Positions 33,639 through 43,067 of a stretch of DNA of 64,000 bases are shown here, in pieces (the first letter of the stretch is position 1; the number at the start of each line of letters is the position of its first letter). The position numbers were made by a program, and so were the translations under genes. The notes beneath the pieces were generated by a model. It saw nothing but the letters and a program-made list of their open reading frames with translations. It was not told where the DNA came from and did no database searches. The DNA comes from Poriferisphaera corsica (lineage in GTDB: Bacteria; Planctomycetota; Phycisphaerae; Phycisphaerales; Phycisphaeraceae), in contig NZ_CP036425.1 in the NCBI RefSeq assembly GCF_007747445.1, forward strand, positions 558,001 to 622,000, read 5' to 3'.

Positions 33639-33677
33639 ATGTTAGTAAATAATGAGATATGTTAGCCAAATTGTTAA
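33639..33677. promoter_or_regulatory. Direct repeats upstream of phoB, candidate Pho-type operator
   Basis: ATGTTAG occurs at 33639-33645 and 33659-33665, 20 bases (about two helical turns) apart, followed by TTGTTAATG at 33671. PhoB boxes in other bacteria are also direct repeats at 11 or 22 bases, but the sequence does not match the E. coli box, so this is only a candidate for autoregulation. Confidence 0.3.
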
Positions 33678-33781
33678 TGTTTGGTAAGAAGTAACTGATC
33701 TTGAGCTAAAACTATGCGGATGTCGAGGTTTTGGCAATTAAGTTTGATCAGGCTCTCAAACAGACGACCCCTATAAAAATA

Positions 33782-33809
33782 GCGACCCGGCGGTTGGCTG
33801 CCGGGTCGC
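33782..33809 (-). terminator. Intrinsic terminator of porin gene at 33857
   Basis: A 10 bp GC-rich stem GCGACCCGGC / GCCGGGTCGC with an 8-base loop; the minus strand continues into a T-rich run. Confidence 0.92.
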
Positions 33810-33856
33810 ATATGTTTTCCCATTCCTGCTGTTAAGCAGGCACAACATACGGGGCG

Positions 33857-35347
33857 TTAGAACGCAATCTGGAATTGACCGCGGATTGCAACGATGTTGT
33901 CGTCGCTGATGCGGCGGCCAGGCCCGTTGTTCAGGCCAAGTGCTGGACCGAACGGGTTACGAGCGAATGCGTAGCTCTGTGCTTGTGGGATGTCGCCTTG
34001 GAAGAACCAGACAACGTCCATGCTGAGTTTAGCATTCTGACGTGCGAAGTAGTAATTGAAACCAAAGGTAGCGCCAATCACATCTTCTGCGCCAGCAGTA
34101 CCATCGGTAAACCATTCGCCGCGTATATATGGCTGGAGTTCATCAGTCAACATATAGGCTGCATATGCGATCGCGCCGTATGAGTCACGATCGGTGAAGC
34201 CACCTGTTGGGTTGATGTATTTCGAGCCCATGAAAGCACCCATGAGGCTCAAGCCATTTTGTTTCCACAGTGCGTCAGCGGTGTATGAGAAGTAATCTGC
34301 ACCGCCGCCGAGGTTACGAGTCACGCCTTCTTTGGCGATTTCGTAGTTAACAGCAGCACCCACGAAGAATGCACTGTCATCGCCACGCCAAGCGACAAAG
34401 TCGTCTTGCTGTGACCAATCGCCCCAGACTTTCCAGTCTGCGCGTCCGGTGACGCCGAATTCAACAGCATTACTGCCGAAGACTGCGAAACCGTAGTTGT
34501 TCGAGTTGATCGTGTTGTTGCCGTAAAGCTGCAATCCGCCCTGATCATTGAACGGATTCAAGTTTACACGACTACCGTTGTTGATCGAGGTATAGATCTT
34601 GAAGTTTTCAAAACCAGTGTACTCGAGCAAGAACTGAGCCGTACGACCGATGTTGAAGAACTCGGTAGCTGACGCACGGTCAACTGCGAGTAAATCGGTT
34701 TCATACAAAAGAAATTCACGCAAGAAAGGTGTCTTCATAACACCAGCATAAAGCTTGATGTCATCTGTCACTTGCTTGCTCATCCCAGCTTCCTGCATGA
34801 ACACGAAGCCGTTTTGACGGAGTGTGCCGTTAGCTCCTTGGTTCGTTGATGTATCGAACTCAGGATTGTTAGTTGCCAACTGGAGGAAGTAACCCCATGA
34901 CGGGTCAATGATATGACCGTCAAGACGGATCTTCGCTCTGTTGAGCTGGAATTGGTTTTGGTCATCACCGCCGGTGCCGTTTGCTCGTCCATTCTGGAAG
35001 TTAGCAACATAACGAATCTGTGCAAACGCACTGATATTCATTAGGAAGTTACCATCTGCTGATTTCAGGAAGAACTTGCCGTTGTCATTACCGGCCATCA
35101 TCCCTTCTTGCAACAGTGTCGACCGCGTTTCCGCGTCCGACAATACATCTCGAATTAAACCCTTGATCTCTGAAGCTCTGCGCTCGTTCAGCCAGTTTTC
35201 GTCAGTATTCTGACGAAGTGCTGCTACCTCAGCCCGCAGGCTATCGACTTCTGAGCGTAGTGCGTCAGCCTCACTAGCGAAAGCTGGTCCGGTCAGCCCT
35301 GCCATGAGTGCCCCAGCGATCAATGTCGTGGGTCGCTTACCAAACAT
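33857..35347 (-). CDS. Phosphate-selective-type porin (OprO/P family), paralogue 1
   Basis: 496 residues, outer membrane. A signal peptide (MFGKRPTTLIAGALMAGLTG, cleavage after AFA) is followed by a short trimerising coiled coil (EADALRSEVDSLRAEVAALR) and the family hallmark WLNERRASEIKGLIRDVLSDA, then an N-terminal plug-like part FLKSADGNFLMNISAFAQIR and alternating beta strands ending in FQIAF with terminal Phe, the outer-membrane barrel insertion signal. It belongs to the OprO/OprP (porin O/P) family that passes phosphate or polyphosphate. It is the most diverged of three close copies here. It lies next to phoB and is presumably phosphate-regulated. Confidence 0.92.
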   Translation of the reverse strand: MFGKRPTTLIAGALMAGLTGPAFASEADALRSEVDSLRAEVAALRQNTDENWLNERRASEIKGLIRDVLSDAETRSTLLQEGMMAGNDNGKFFLKSADGNFLMNISAFAQIRYVANFQNGRANGTGGDDQNQFQLNRAKIRLDGHIIDPSWGYFLQLATNNPEFDTSTNQGANGTLRQNGFVFMQEAGMSKQVTDDIKLYAGVMKTPFLREFLLYETDLLAVDRASATEFFNIGRTAQFLLEYTGFENFKIYTSINNGSRVNLNPFNDQGGLQLYGNNTINSNNYGFAVFGSNAVEFGVTGRADWKVWGDWSQQDDFVAWRGDDSAFFVGAAVNYEIAKEGVTRNLGGGADYFSYTADALWKQNGLSLMGAFMGSKYINPTGGFTDRDSYGAIAYAAYMLTDELQPYIRGEWFTDGTAGAEDVIGATFGFNYYFARQNAKLSMDVVWFFQGDIPQAQSYAFARNPFGPALGLNNGPGRRISDDNIVAIRGQFQIAF

Positions 35348-35730
35348 GTAGCGTCTCCTTGCTTAAACATTGACTTTCTGTCGGTCCCTAACGTCCCCGT
35401 TATTGCCAACCTGAACGTAGGGAAAACTGAAAATTGATCCATGAGCCGCACGTACGACTCAGTCTGTTCCTTCGGTTTATTTCTCACAAATGATCAGAAA
35501 ATCTTAAATTAATAGATGTTTCTTGCTATCGGTCGTTGTGCTAAAGACTGCTTCGTTTGAACTAAATTGCACAACAAAAATAAATAAGCACATCTGAATC
35601 AACTGCGAGACAAATACACTGCCATACTTATTGAACTAAGGGTTACAACCAACAAATAAGAATCATGAATCTGTGATTTACAGCAAACCGCTTCGCGTAA
35701 ATCGAGTCAACTTTGTCCGTTATCGACTAG
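35348..35730. other. Intergenic region upstream of porin 1
   Basis: About 380 bases between the start of porin 1 and the stop of the thioesterase gene. It should contain the promoter and leader of porin 1. I see no gene, hairpin terminator or clear operator. Confidence 0.4.
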
Positions 35731-36225
35731 CTATCTCACGGACTGTAAAAATTCTTCGATCAATTCACCTGGCATTCGCCGAGGGCGATCTGTTGACATA
35801 TCTACAAATATCCAAGTTGTCATTGCTCTGACCAATGTTTGGCCATCACTCACTCTTACAATTTCATATCGTCTAAGTGCAGTGAATTTCTCCATCTTAT
35901 CGGGCCAGGTTGCAATCACGATCGGATCTTCAAGAAAGGACTGTGCCAAATACTCAACTTCATGCCGTCTTACAAAAAACGACGCACCCAATTCCTTATA
36001 CCGCTGCCAATCGTAACCCAATGAAGTCGAGTGCGCTGTTGCCGCCTGCTCCATCCATTTTACATAAGTTACGTTGTTGACATGACCCTGATCGTCTATG
36101 TCGCCCCCATCTATCTGAACATGGTATATAAACGGTTTTTTCACATCAAACAAAATTTTGCAGCCATCGTTTGTGTATAAGTTTAGTTCTTGTTGCTTTT
36201 CGGATTTGATTGCTCTTTTATCCAT
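35731..36225 (-). CDS. Acyl-CoA thioesterase (hotdog fold, 4HBT)
   Basis: 164 residues, cytosolic. The hotdog-fold pattern is clear: a strand YHVQIDGGDIDDQGHVNNVT with the catalytic Asp/His (DxxGHVNN), YVKWMEQAATAHS on the long helix, and FFVRRHEVEYLAQSFLEDPI and RYEIVRVSDGQTLVRAMTTW as the following strands. The family hydrolyses acyl-CoA thioesters (YbgC/4-hydroxybenzoyl-CoA type). A 30-residue N-terminal extension is not conserved. It lies between porin genes with no obvious functional link. Confidence 0.9.
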   Translation of the reverse strand: MDKRAIKSEKQQELNLYTNDGCKILFDVKKPFIYHVQIDGGDIDDQGHVNNVTYVKWMEQAATAHSTSLGYDWQRYKELGASFFVRRHEVEYLAQSFLEDPIVIATWPDKMEKFTALRRYEIVRVSDGQTLVRAMTTWIFVDMSTDRPRRMPGELIEEFLQSVR

Positions 36226-36347
36226 AACAATGATTCACTTTTTAATGAAACGAACTAACCTATTAAATGAATAGAGCGTATTGCATCATGTTTTACCGTA
36301 TTAATCTTAAGCGTAGTTGATTTTAACAATACATATAATTTCTATAA

Positions 36348-36683
36348 TCAATCCGAGTGAGTATTTTCATTATTGGTAGCATCGAGTGATCTCAGGTATG
36401 ACCATGAGTAGATACCCGTATGATGGCCATCGGAAAAAAAGATCCGGATGGCGTAGTTTCCCACAAGCTCAACATTCTCAATCAGTAAATTTTGATCATC
36501 CCGACCAGATGGCAGAATCGTTAATGGATTATTTCTCATCTCCTCGCGAAGTTTTTTTTCTTCTGCGCTTGGAGACATTTTTCTGAGATATCTGATTTCG
36601 TAGACCGATACCCGCCCATCGCTCCAATCAATTTGCAAAGATTTGTCACGCTTTACATCAATGTGTTTGGGTTTTACCGACAT
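36348..36683 (-). CDS. DUF971 protein (GBBH-like N-terminal domain)
   Basis: 111 residues. The pattern DKSLQIDWSDGRVSVYEIRYLRK, then ENVELVGNYAIRIFFSDGHH, then GIYSWSYLRSL is that of DUF971, the small beta domain first seen at the N-terminus of gamma-butyrobetaine hydroxylase and alone in many bacteria, where it is often linked to Fe-S cluster or cofactor biology. The Cys/His metal ligands found in the hydroxylase version are not obvious here. Function unclear. Confidence 0.88.
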   Translation of the reverse strand: MSVKPKHIDVKRDKSLQIDWSDGRVSVYEIRYLRKMSPSAEEKKLREEMRNNPLTILPSGRDDQNLLIENVELVGNYAIRIFFSDGHHTGIYSWSYLRSLDATNNENTHSD

Positions 36684-36735
36684 GCCCCCATTGTAGCATC
36701 ACACGTTCATTGCCTCATACCCACAAAAGATTGCT

Positions 36736-38271
36736 CTAAAACTTTACCTGTAGTTGTGTCCGAAATACGACCATATTATTCGCCCCAAAGTTACCCGATT
36801 CCTCATCGATGCCATACAACCGGATAAACACCGGTTCAGTAAATGGATTGATCTGCAGTGAATTAAAGGCGTCCCCATTAAAGAACCAAAGCACATCAGT
36901 CGTCCATTTCAGTTTCTGTTTCGCAAAATAGATATTTGTACCAAAGGTCATAAAGATCGGATCATCATTCCCATTGATATCGGGGTTCATCCATTCAAGT
37001 CGAACAAACGGCTGATATGTGTCATCAAAAAGATATGCCGCTTCAACTTGTGCTCCAAACAAATCGCGATCTTGCAGGTTTTCATTCGTATGTCGTATAA
37101 ATGCCCCGAATCCAAACGCTGCAAAATGCCAGTTGTTGTAATCCCAAGCACCGTCAACCGTAAATGAGAGATAATCACCGTTGCCGGGAAAGATGCTGAA
37201 GCTTTCGGTTACATCCAAGTTTGCAAGCTGATAGTTTATTGCAGCCCCGACGATCGCAGTCGATTCTGTCCCCGACCATGCCACATTCTTATATTGCTGC
37301 TGCCATGTGCCGAACAGTTTCCAGTCAGCTCGTGCAGTAACTGCAAGTGTCGCCGGATCTTTACCAATAGTTTCAAATCCGCGCGGAGGGATCTGTGTGA
37401 GATCACGTCTTGTTCCATTGCTAAGTGCTGCGTAAAGTCTTACATATTCACTGCCGAACCACTGGATTTGAAATTGTGTTTGACGGTTCAAATTGAAAAA
37501 GTAAGAGGTCAATGAGCGGTCGACCGCGAGCAGTTCCCAGCCATGCGTTAACTGCTCGCGCAGAAACGGCAATTTCGCCAGGCCGAAAATCATCTTCCAA
37601 TCATCGTTAAACTGATAACTCCCCCATGCTTCCTGCATGAAAACGCGTCCTAAATCGGGCGGAGATGTTTCAAGTTGTAGCCTGAATCCGATTTTTTCGT
37701 TAATGATGTTTCCATGAAACCATAAACGTGCACGCCTTGTTTCAAAACCCAACTGTGTATCACCTAGCCCTCTTGGCGGTCGGGCATTCTGTTGATTAAC
37801 AACAAACCAGTTTTGTGAAAATCCATTGATCAATAGACGGTAATCACCATTCTTCGATCGCAGGAAAAATTGTCCGCCTTGATTGCCCGCATAAATCCCC
37901 GAATCGTCCTGAAATCTGTTGTTATTCGATTCTTTCAGAACATCATCAATCAGCCCACGCATTTCTTCTGTCCAGCGTTGCTCTAACAGTTCTTGGTTGT
38001 ACCGCTCGTCCAGTGTTTTTAGACGAGATTCCAGATTCGCAACATGTCCTTCAAGTTGACTGATTCGCTCTTCCGGATTTTTAGATTGCGCATATATATT
38101 TATAGGAATAAACGAAATGACAGCAATCAATATGTACATGACATATCGTTTTGCAATGTGACTGCAATCCGAGTTGAATCTGACTCTTACGATCATGGGT
38201 AATATACTTATCAATCGCTCCATTGAGGACTGTTGATAACCGTTAAACATATCGGTCGTGTTATTCGGCAC
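36736..38271 (-). CDS. OprO/P-family porin, paralogue 2 (diverged)
   Basis: Up to 511 residues. It keeps the family marks: a coiled coil (NPEERISQLEGHVANLESRL), RWTEEMRGLIDDVLKESNNN, FFLRSKNGDYRLLINGFSQN and a final strand ending LQVKF. The start is uncertain: GTG at 38271 gives a long N-terminus before the hydrophobic signal MYILIAVISFIPINIYAQ, while ATG codons at 38250, 38223, 38196 or 38142 are also in frame and none has a good ribosome site. It is considerably diverged from the other three porins and lower in GC. Probably a functional outer-membrane channel, but substrate is unknown. Confidence 0.85.
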   Translation of the reverse strand: MPNNTTDMFNGYQQSSMERLISILPMIVRVRFNSDCSHIAKRYVMYILIAVISFIPINIYAQSKNPEERISQLEGHVANLESRLKTLDERYNQELLEQRWTEEMRGLIDDVLKESNNNRFQDDSGIYAGNQGGQFFLRSKNGDYRLLINGFSQNWFVVNQQNARPPRGLGDTQLGFETRRARLWFHGNIINEKIGFRLQLETSPPDLGRVFMQEAWGSYQFNDDWKMIFGLAKLPFLREQLTHGWELLAVDRSLTSYFFNLNRQTQFQIQWFGSEYVRLYAALSNGTRRDLTQIPPRGFETIGKDPATLAVTARADWKLFGTWQQQYKNVAWSGTESTAIVGAAINYQLANLDVTESFSIFPGNGDYLSFTVDGAWDYNNWHFAAFGFGAFIRHTNENLQDRDLFGAQVEAAYLFDDTYQPFVRLEWMNPDINGNDDPIFMTFGTNIYFAKQKLKWTTDVLWFFNGDAFNSLQINPFTEPVFIRLYGIDEESGNFGANNMVVFRTQLQVKF

Positions 38272-38395
38272 TATTCAATAATCATTCGCTGTATGTGATT
38301 TGATCGATGATTTTAGACCCGGATAACTATGCATAAGCCCTAGGGCCCAATAATCTCATCGTCCATGTAACCCGTAATCCACTGTGTCCAAATAA

Positions 38396-38425
38396 AAAAA
38401 GCAGGCTCGCATATACGGGCCTGCT
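38396..38425 (-). terminator. Intrinsic terminator of porin gene at 38450
   Basis: Stem AGCAGGC / GCCTGCT around a 12-base loop; on the minus strand followed by T7. Confidence 0.85.
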
Positions 38426-38449
38426 TGAATCAGTAGTCGAGTTGGATTA

Positions 38450-39802
38450 TTAGAATTTCAGCTGGAATTGTGCTCGAGCTGCAATAATCTGATTGTCATC
38501 AATATCTGTAGCCGTGTGATTTAACGCTAAGCCTGTGCCGTATGAATCACCTGTAAAGACCATAGCACTGCCAGGGACAGCCGTACCTTCAAAACACCAA
38601 ACCAAATCAGTTGTAAATTTCGCGTTGTGTTTGTTGAGGAAGTAATTCAAGCCTGCGCTAACAACCTGATTTGTATCTGAGCTGCCGCCCATGCGTGTGT
38701 CACTCCACTCATAACGCATAAATGGTTGCATCTTGTCATCCATGTTATACGCAAGCTGAAGAAGCGTGCCATAAGCGTTCGTGTCGGTATTTTCGTCGGT
38801 AAAGTAATGGCCACCGTTCACAGCAAGTGATGCTGTCCAGCTATTGACTTTCCAGAGCGTATCAGCAGTCCATGCTAAAAAGTCCATCGGGAATGCCATG
38901 CTTGTTGTGTCGCGGTCAGTTCGCTGATAATGAGCCGCTGCTCCAACAAAAATTGCGTCACTATCATCACGCCAAGCGACGTAATCTTTCATCTGCTTCC
39001 AATCGCCAGCCAGCTTCCAGTCTGCGCGACCCGTGACTGCAATGTCCGCCGAGTTGTTCTCGAAGTTTGTGTAACCATACTTATCGCCAATCGTACCGTT
39101 GCTGATTGCGACATTAAGCTTCAGATCATCACTCACATCAATCTTAGCTCCGAGCATTGCGGAGAAGCCAACACCAAAGCCTTTTGTGACGCATGCACGC
39201 TCAACTGCAAGCAACGTGCTTGAAGCCATCAGATCTTCACGCAAGAACGGCAACAAAGTTACACCAGCATAAAGCTTCACATCATCATCAAGCTTCATGT
39301 CAACAACAGCTTCTTCAGTATAAACTTCGCCTGTACTCCCATTGGTGGCAAAGCATAATTTATAGCCAAAATCATCCATCGCGTAGCCGGTGATGTATAG
39401 CTTGGCTCGTGCATTATTGAACCCGTGAATGGTTTCATTGTCGCGCTTGTTTTGCCAGTTCGTAGCATATCGGAATTGAATGTAACCGCTTAGATTCATG
39501 CGGAAGCTGTCGTCAGCACTACGAAGAAAGAAATTGCCATCATGCCCTGCGAGTATGCCGTCTTGCAACAAGGTTGCACGAGAATCAGCATCTGCGATTA
39601 CATCACGGATCAAACCCTTGATTTCTTCCGCACGGCGTTCGTTTAGCCAATCCCCCTGTTGTGCTTGCTCAAGCTGGCTCACACGTTGCTCGGCTGCCTG
39701 TAATTGGGCAGCAAGTGATGCCTGATCCGCCTGGGCAATCGTGCCCGTTGTTAAAGCCATCGTTGCCGCAGCAACAGTTCCCATCATCCTTTGGGTATAC
39801 AT
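38450..39802 (-). CDS. OprO/P-family porin, paralogue 3
   Basis: 450 residues from the ATG at 39802, which has GGAGAGAC upstream; the 6-residue longer start at 39820 is less likely. Signal peptide MYTQRMMGTVAAATMALTTG, cleavage near AQA-DQ. The coiled coil (LAAQLQAAEQRVSQLEQAQQ), WLNERRAEEIKGLIRDVIAD and LQDGILAGHDGNFFLRSADD are nearly identical to paralogue 4, so the two arose by recent tandem duplication. The last strand ends ARAQFQLKF. It has its own terminator. Confidence 0.92.
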   Translation of the reverse strand: MYTQRMMGTVAAATMALTTGTIAQADQASLAAQLQAAEQRVSQLEQAQQGDWLNERRAEEIKGLIRDVIADADSRATLLQDGILAGHDGNFFLRSADDSFRMNLSGYIQFRYATNWQNKRDNETIHGFNNARAKLYITGYAMDDFGYKLCFATNGSTGEVYTEEAVVDMKLDDDVKLYAGVTLLPFLREDLMASSTLLAVERACVTKGFGVGFSAMLGAKIDVSDDLKLNVAISNGTIGDKYGYTNFENNSADIAVTGRADWKLAGDWKQMKDYVAWRDDSDAIFVGAAAHYQRTDRDTTSMAFPMDFLAWTADTLWKVNSWTASLAVNGGHYFTDENTDTNAYGTLLQLAYNMDDKMQPFMRYEWSDTRMGGSSDTNQVVSAGLNYFLNKHNAKFTTDLVWCFEGTAVPGSAMVFTGDSYGTGLALNHTATDIDDNQIIAARAQFQLKF

Positions 39803-39891
39803 ATGTCTCTCCATATTCAAAGAAGTGTGTTACATACAGGCGTAACGAGAAAGAGACACAGGCGATGAAAGTCTATTTGTGGTTAGTTGTA

Positions 39892-39931
39892 AAAAAGAGC
39901 GACCCATGGTTGGCAATGGGCCGCTCTTTTC
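39892..39931 (-). terminator. Intrinsic terminator of porin gene at 39988
   Basis: A long stem AAAAGAGCG-A-CCCAT / ATGGG-C-CGCTCTTTT with one internal mismatch; the minus strand runs into T-rich sequence. Confidence 0.9.
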
Positions 39932-39987
39932 GTTTACGCTCGACTTATCATGAATAATGAAGAGCGTGACCGGACGTTTAATTTAAA

Positions 39988-41331
39988 TTAGAACGCCAAC
40001 TGGAACTGAGCGCGAGCCACAACGAGATCGTTGTTGTCGAAGTCAGCACTGTTGTTGTTCAGGCCAAGGCTGTCACTGAATGGGTTTTCACCGAATGCAG
40101 TTTGGATGCCGTTGTCCATGCCTTTGAAGAACCAAACCAAGTCGGTCGTGATCTTCGCGTTGTGCTTAGCCAAGAAGTAGTTGACACCAACGGTTGCGCC
40201 TTGAATCTGATCAGCACCGTCGAGGTCCATCCACTCGTAGCGAACGAATGGCTGAATCTTGTCGTCCATGTTGTATGCGAGCTGTGCCAGAACACCGTAG
40301 TAGTTAGCGTCAGCTGTTGCATCGTCAGCAAAGAAGTGAGCACCGTTGACTGCAAGGTTAGCCATCCACTGGTTAGCCTTGTAAAGGGTGTCCATGGTCC
40401 AGCCGAAGTAGTCGCCGTCGAGTGCCGTTGGGGCAACATCGCGGTCAACACGCTGGTAGTTGAGTGCAGCACCAGCGAACCAAGCGCGGTCATCACCCAT
40501 CCATGCAACGTAATCTTTCGCCTGGCTCCAGTCACCAGCAAGCTTCATGTCAACGCGGCCAGTCAAGGCGATATCACCAGCCATTTCGCCGTATTTGACG
40601 TAGCCGTTTTTGTCAGATGCCGTGTCGTTACCAGCTGCGATTGCAACCTTCACGTTATCAGAGACGTCGTACTTCGCACCAACAAATGTACCAATGTTAA
40701 GTGTGAAGAATTCAGTCACTGATGAACGCTCAACACCGAGCAATTTGCTTGAGCTTGTCAGTTCTTCCTGTAAGAAAGGAAGCTTATCAATACCCGCAAC
40801 AACAGTTAGCTTGTCGTCATACTTCCAGCTGACCGCTGCATTTTCCATGCTAACGCTGCCGTCGTTACGACTTGTTCCGAGTGTCAGCTTAAAGCCAAAC
40901 TCATCGTTGACCTTACCGCTGAACTTCAACTTAGCACGGCGGACTTGGAACGCGTGAAGCGTTTCGTTGTCACGGTCGTCAAGGAAGTTAGCCATGTAGC
41001 GGAACTGAATCTGGCCGCCGATGTTCATCTTGAAGCTGCCATCAGCACTCTTCAGGAAGAATTTTTTGCCATCATGACCAGCAAGGATGCCGTCCTGAAG
41101 CAAAGTTGCACGTGCGTCAGCATCAGCCAAAACGTCTGAGATCAGACCCTTGACTTCTTCTGCGCGACGCTCGTTTAGCCAATCCTGGCTTTGTGCTTGC
41201 TCAAGAGCAGCAAGCTTCTGTTGTACCTTAGCGAGCTGAGCTGCGAGCTCTGCTTCACTTGCCATAGCTGGAGCTGCAAAGCCCATTGCCATAGCGCCTG
41301 CGACCAATGCGGTGGTCTTTTTGGAAAACAT
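39988..41331 (-). CDS. OprO/P-family porin, paralogue 4
   Basis: 447 residues; signal peptide MFSKKTTALVAGAMAMGFAA (cleavage after AMA), coiled coil SEAELAAQLAKVQQKLAALE, WLNERRAEEVKGLISDVLAD, DGILAGHDGKKFFLKSADGS and a C-terminal FQLAF. A perfect AAGGAGA lies upstream of the ATG at 41331. The coding strand uses GGC, CTC-type optimal codons less than pckG but the gene looks well expressed. It lies at the head of the porin cluster and faces a 1.1 kb gene-free region that must contain its promoter. Confidence 0.93.
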   Translation of the reverse strand: MFSKKTTALVAGAMAMGFAAPAMASEAELAAQLAKVQQKLAALEQAQSQDWLNERRAEEVKGLISDVLADADARATLLQDGILAGHDGKKFFLKSADGSFKMNIGGQIQFRYMANFLDDRDNETLHAFQVRRAKLKFSGKVNDEFGFKLTLGTSRNDGSVSMENAAVSWKYDDKLTVVAGIDKLPFLQEELTSSSKLLGVERSSVTEFFTLNIGTFVGAKYDVSDNVKVAIAAGNDTASDKNGYVKYGEMAGDIALTGRVDMKLAGDWSQAKDYVAWMGDDRAWFAGAALNYQRVDRDVAPTALDGDYFGWTMDTLYKANQWMANLAVNGAHFFADDATADANYYGVLAQLAYNMDDKIQPFVRYEWMDLDGADQIQGATVGVNYFLAKHNAKITTDLVWFFKGMDNGIQTAFGENPFSDSLGLNNNSADFDNNDLVVARAQFQLAF

Positions 41332-42420
41332 TGAAACGTCTCCTTGGAGTTGCGATCTCTCTCATTGGCTCGCGCTTGCGTCCCACAAGCCATCTACAAA
41401 TCGCATTTTTAAAATTTAGGGATAATGGTGTACGTCCGGTTATCCATAACAGTGAATAAGCCGCTCCGCGTCGTGGGATCACGCTTACGCAGCCTTTATT
41501 CGCAAAGCGAAATTCTTATCATTTTCTTTGGGTTTGGATGCCGAGATGGGGGCCGCTAGAGCAGCCATAGGCATTCTCTAATATTAAGATGACAACACCA
41601 GATCTCATCCTGCCTCACACACGCGTGTGAAACTCCTACAGTCGGATCTTTACGACCAGTCTTGCTCACCGTCAGTTCTCCCGCTGACAGCACGCAGCTC
41701 ACTCATTTTCCCCGCAAGCAACTGCAAATTGCGCCTGAAACCAGCTCACTTCTTTTTCGCGCATAACACACGATTCGCAAACTCATCTCACCCGGCGCAA
41801 TATCCATGCTTACGGATGTTCGGTGACCCTGATCGCAGGCTCATCCTGTCGCTTGCCGCACATCTGCTCTCGCTAATTCATAAATCAACGATCTCACTGT
41901 GCCGCCGCAACTCATCCAAACGCCACGGTGATTTCGTTTTGCTCAATGACCTTCGGGGTGAATCTTTTGTTCACGATCAATACACAAAACTACTTTCACT
42001 AACTCTTCAACTAAGTTGTCAAGCACCGGTAAACCGATGCGGGCGTGTATACCCGATAACTTAAATCGGGTAACTGATCGACCTAAGTATAATTTTTTAA
42101 GGAAGAATGTGTAACTTACACATGGTTAACGCTGTGTTAAGAATGCAAGCCCTTTATGAGTATTACGTAAGGAAAATCTGGCCAGAGAGATATGTGTTCA
42201 TCTCAAATTGTTGTCGCGTATAGTTTTATGTAAAATAATGGTCGCATGACGCAGCAATATTTTTTGGGTTGTAATTCATCCATAGGTACCCAAATTTGTG
42301 CGAATTAAAAGTTATTAACGATCGTGTGAATATATATAGCTGTGTGTGGATAACACAAAATCACCGAAGTATGCCCGATAACTCAAGTCGATCTCACATG
42401 CTTTGCTCAAACTCAATCCG
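41332..42420. other. Gene desert upstream of porin 4
   Basis: About 1.1 kb between divergently oriented... in fact same-strand neighbours (PEGA lipoprotein stop at 42421 and porin start at 41331). The 145-codon frame at 41627-42064 lacks a ribosome site, a domain pattern and normal composition, so I do not call it a gene. The stretch becomes AT-rich after 42060 and contains a perfect DnaA-box word TGTGGATAA at 42345-42353. It may hold a long leader or a small RNA. Confidence 0.45.
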
Positions 42421-42936
42421 CTATTCCACCTCAGAGACTATTTCTTCATCATCCATCCCCATCGCCTCTGTCGACTCCACGCCTTCCGCTACTTCACTCA
42501 CGCCTTGCCCCGGAAGCGCCTTCGCCCCTGTCGTGTACTGCTTCATCTCTTCCGCATTTCTCAGCAGCTCATCCACATCATTATGCTTCCGCTCCGTCTT
42601 TTCCATCTCAAAATCCCACTCAACCTCCACCTTATTGCCCGGCACCATCTCCGCAAACAAATCCAGCGGCGGGTTCTCCCATACCGGCGCCACTGCCTCT
42701 GCCTGCGTCCACAGTGGCTGATACCCATCCTTCTCCAGCCGCACGTCATAAATGCCATACCACGTAAAATTGACCGCCACCGGCGTCCGTCCCACCTCCT
42801 GATCGTTCAAATACACCAATGCCCCCTCAGGCTGTGAATTGATCTTGATCTTCCGTTGTACACAACCACTCAGCGCAACAATACCCATCAATACAACCAG
42901 GACGCCGCAAACCTTCATTGTTTTTGCTCGATTCAT
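42421..42936 (-). CDS. PEGA-domain lipoprotein
   Basis: 171 residues. Lipoprotein signal MKVCGVLVVLMGIVALSGC (lipobox ALSGC, Cys25). Residues 28-70 form a PEGA domain: IKINSQPEGALVYLNDQEVG followed by RTPVAVNFTWYGIYDVRLEK, a beta fold found in surface proteins. The C-terminal 70 residues are acidic and probably disordered or helical. It is anchored in a membrane, with the PEGA domain in the periplasm or at the surface. Function unknown; single gene, with RecX upstream (131 bases) on the same strand. Confidence 0.9.
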   Translation of the reverse strand: MNRAKTMKVCGVLVVLMGIVALSGCVQRKIKINSQPEGALVYLNDQEVGRTPVAVNFTWYGIYDVRLEKDGYQPLWTQAEAVAPVWENPPLDLFAEMVPGNKVEVEWDFEMEKTERKHNDVDELLRNAEEMKQYTTGAKALPGQGVSEVAEGVESTEAMGMDDEEIVSEVE

Positions 42937-43067
42937 GCCGCCTATTCTAACCGCTTCCCGCCACCTCGTCCCCCCCTATTCATATCACTTCATGCTCAAT
43001 TTGTCTTTGATTTGGCACGCATCGCAAATTAATCCGCAGGCCATTCCCCACAAATCCTCACCTCGCA

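Noticed and set aside
41627-42064. 145-codon frame upstream of the porin cluster
   Set aside because: No ribosome site, no recognisable domain and Ser/His/Arg-rich composition like noncoding DNA.
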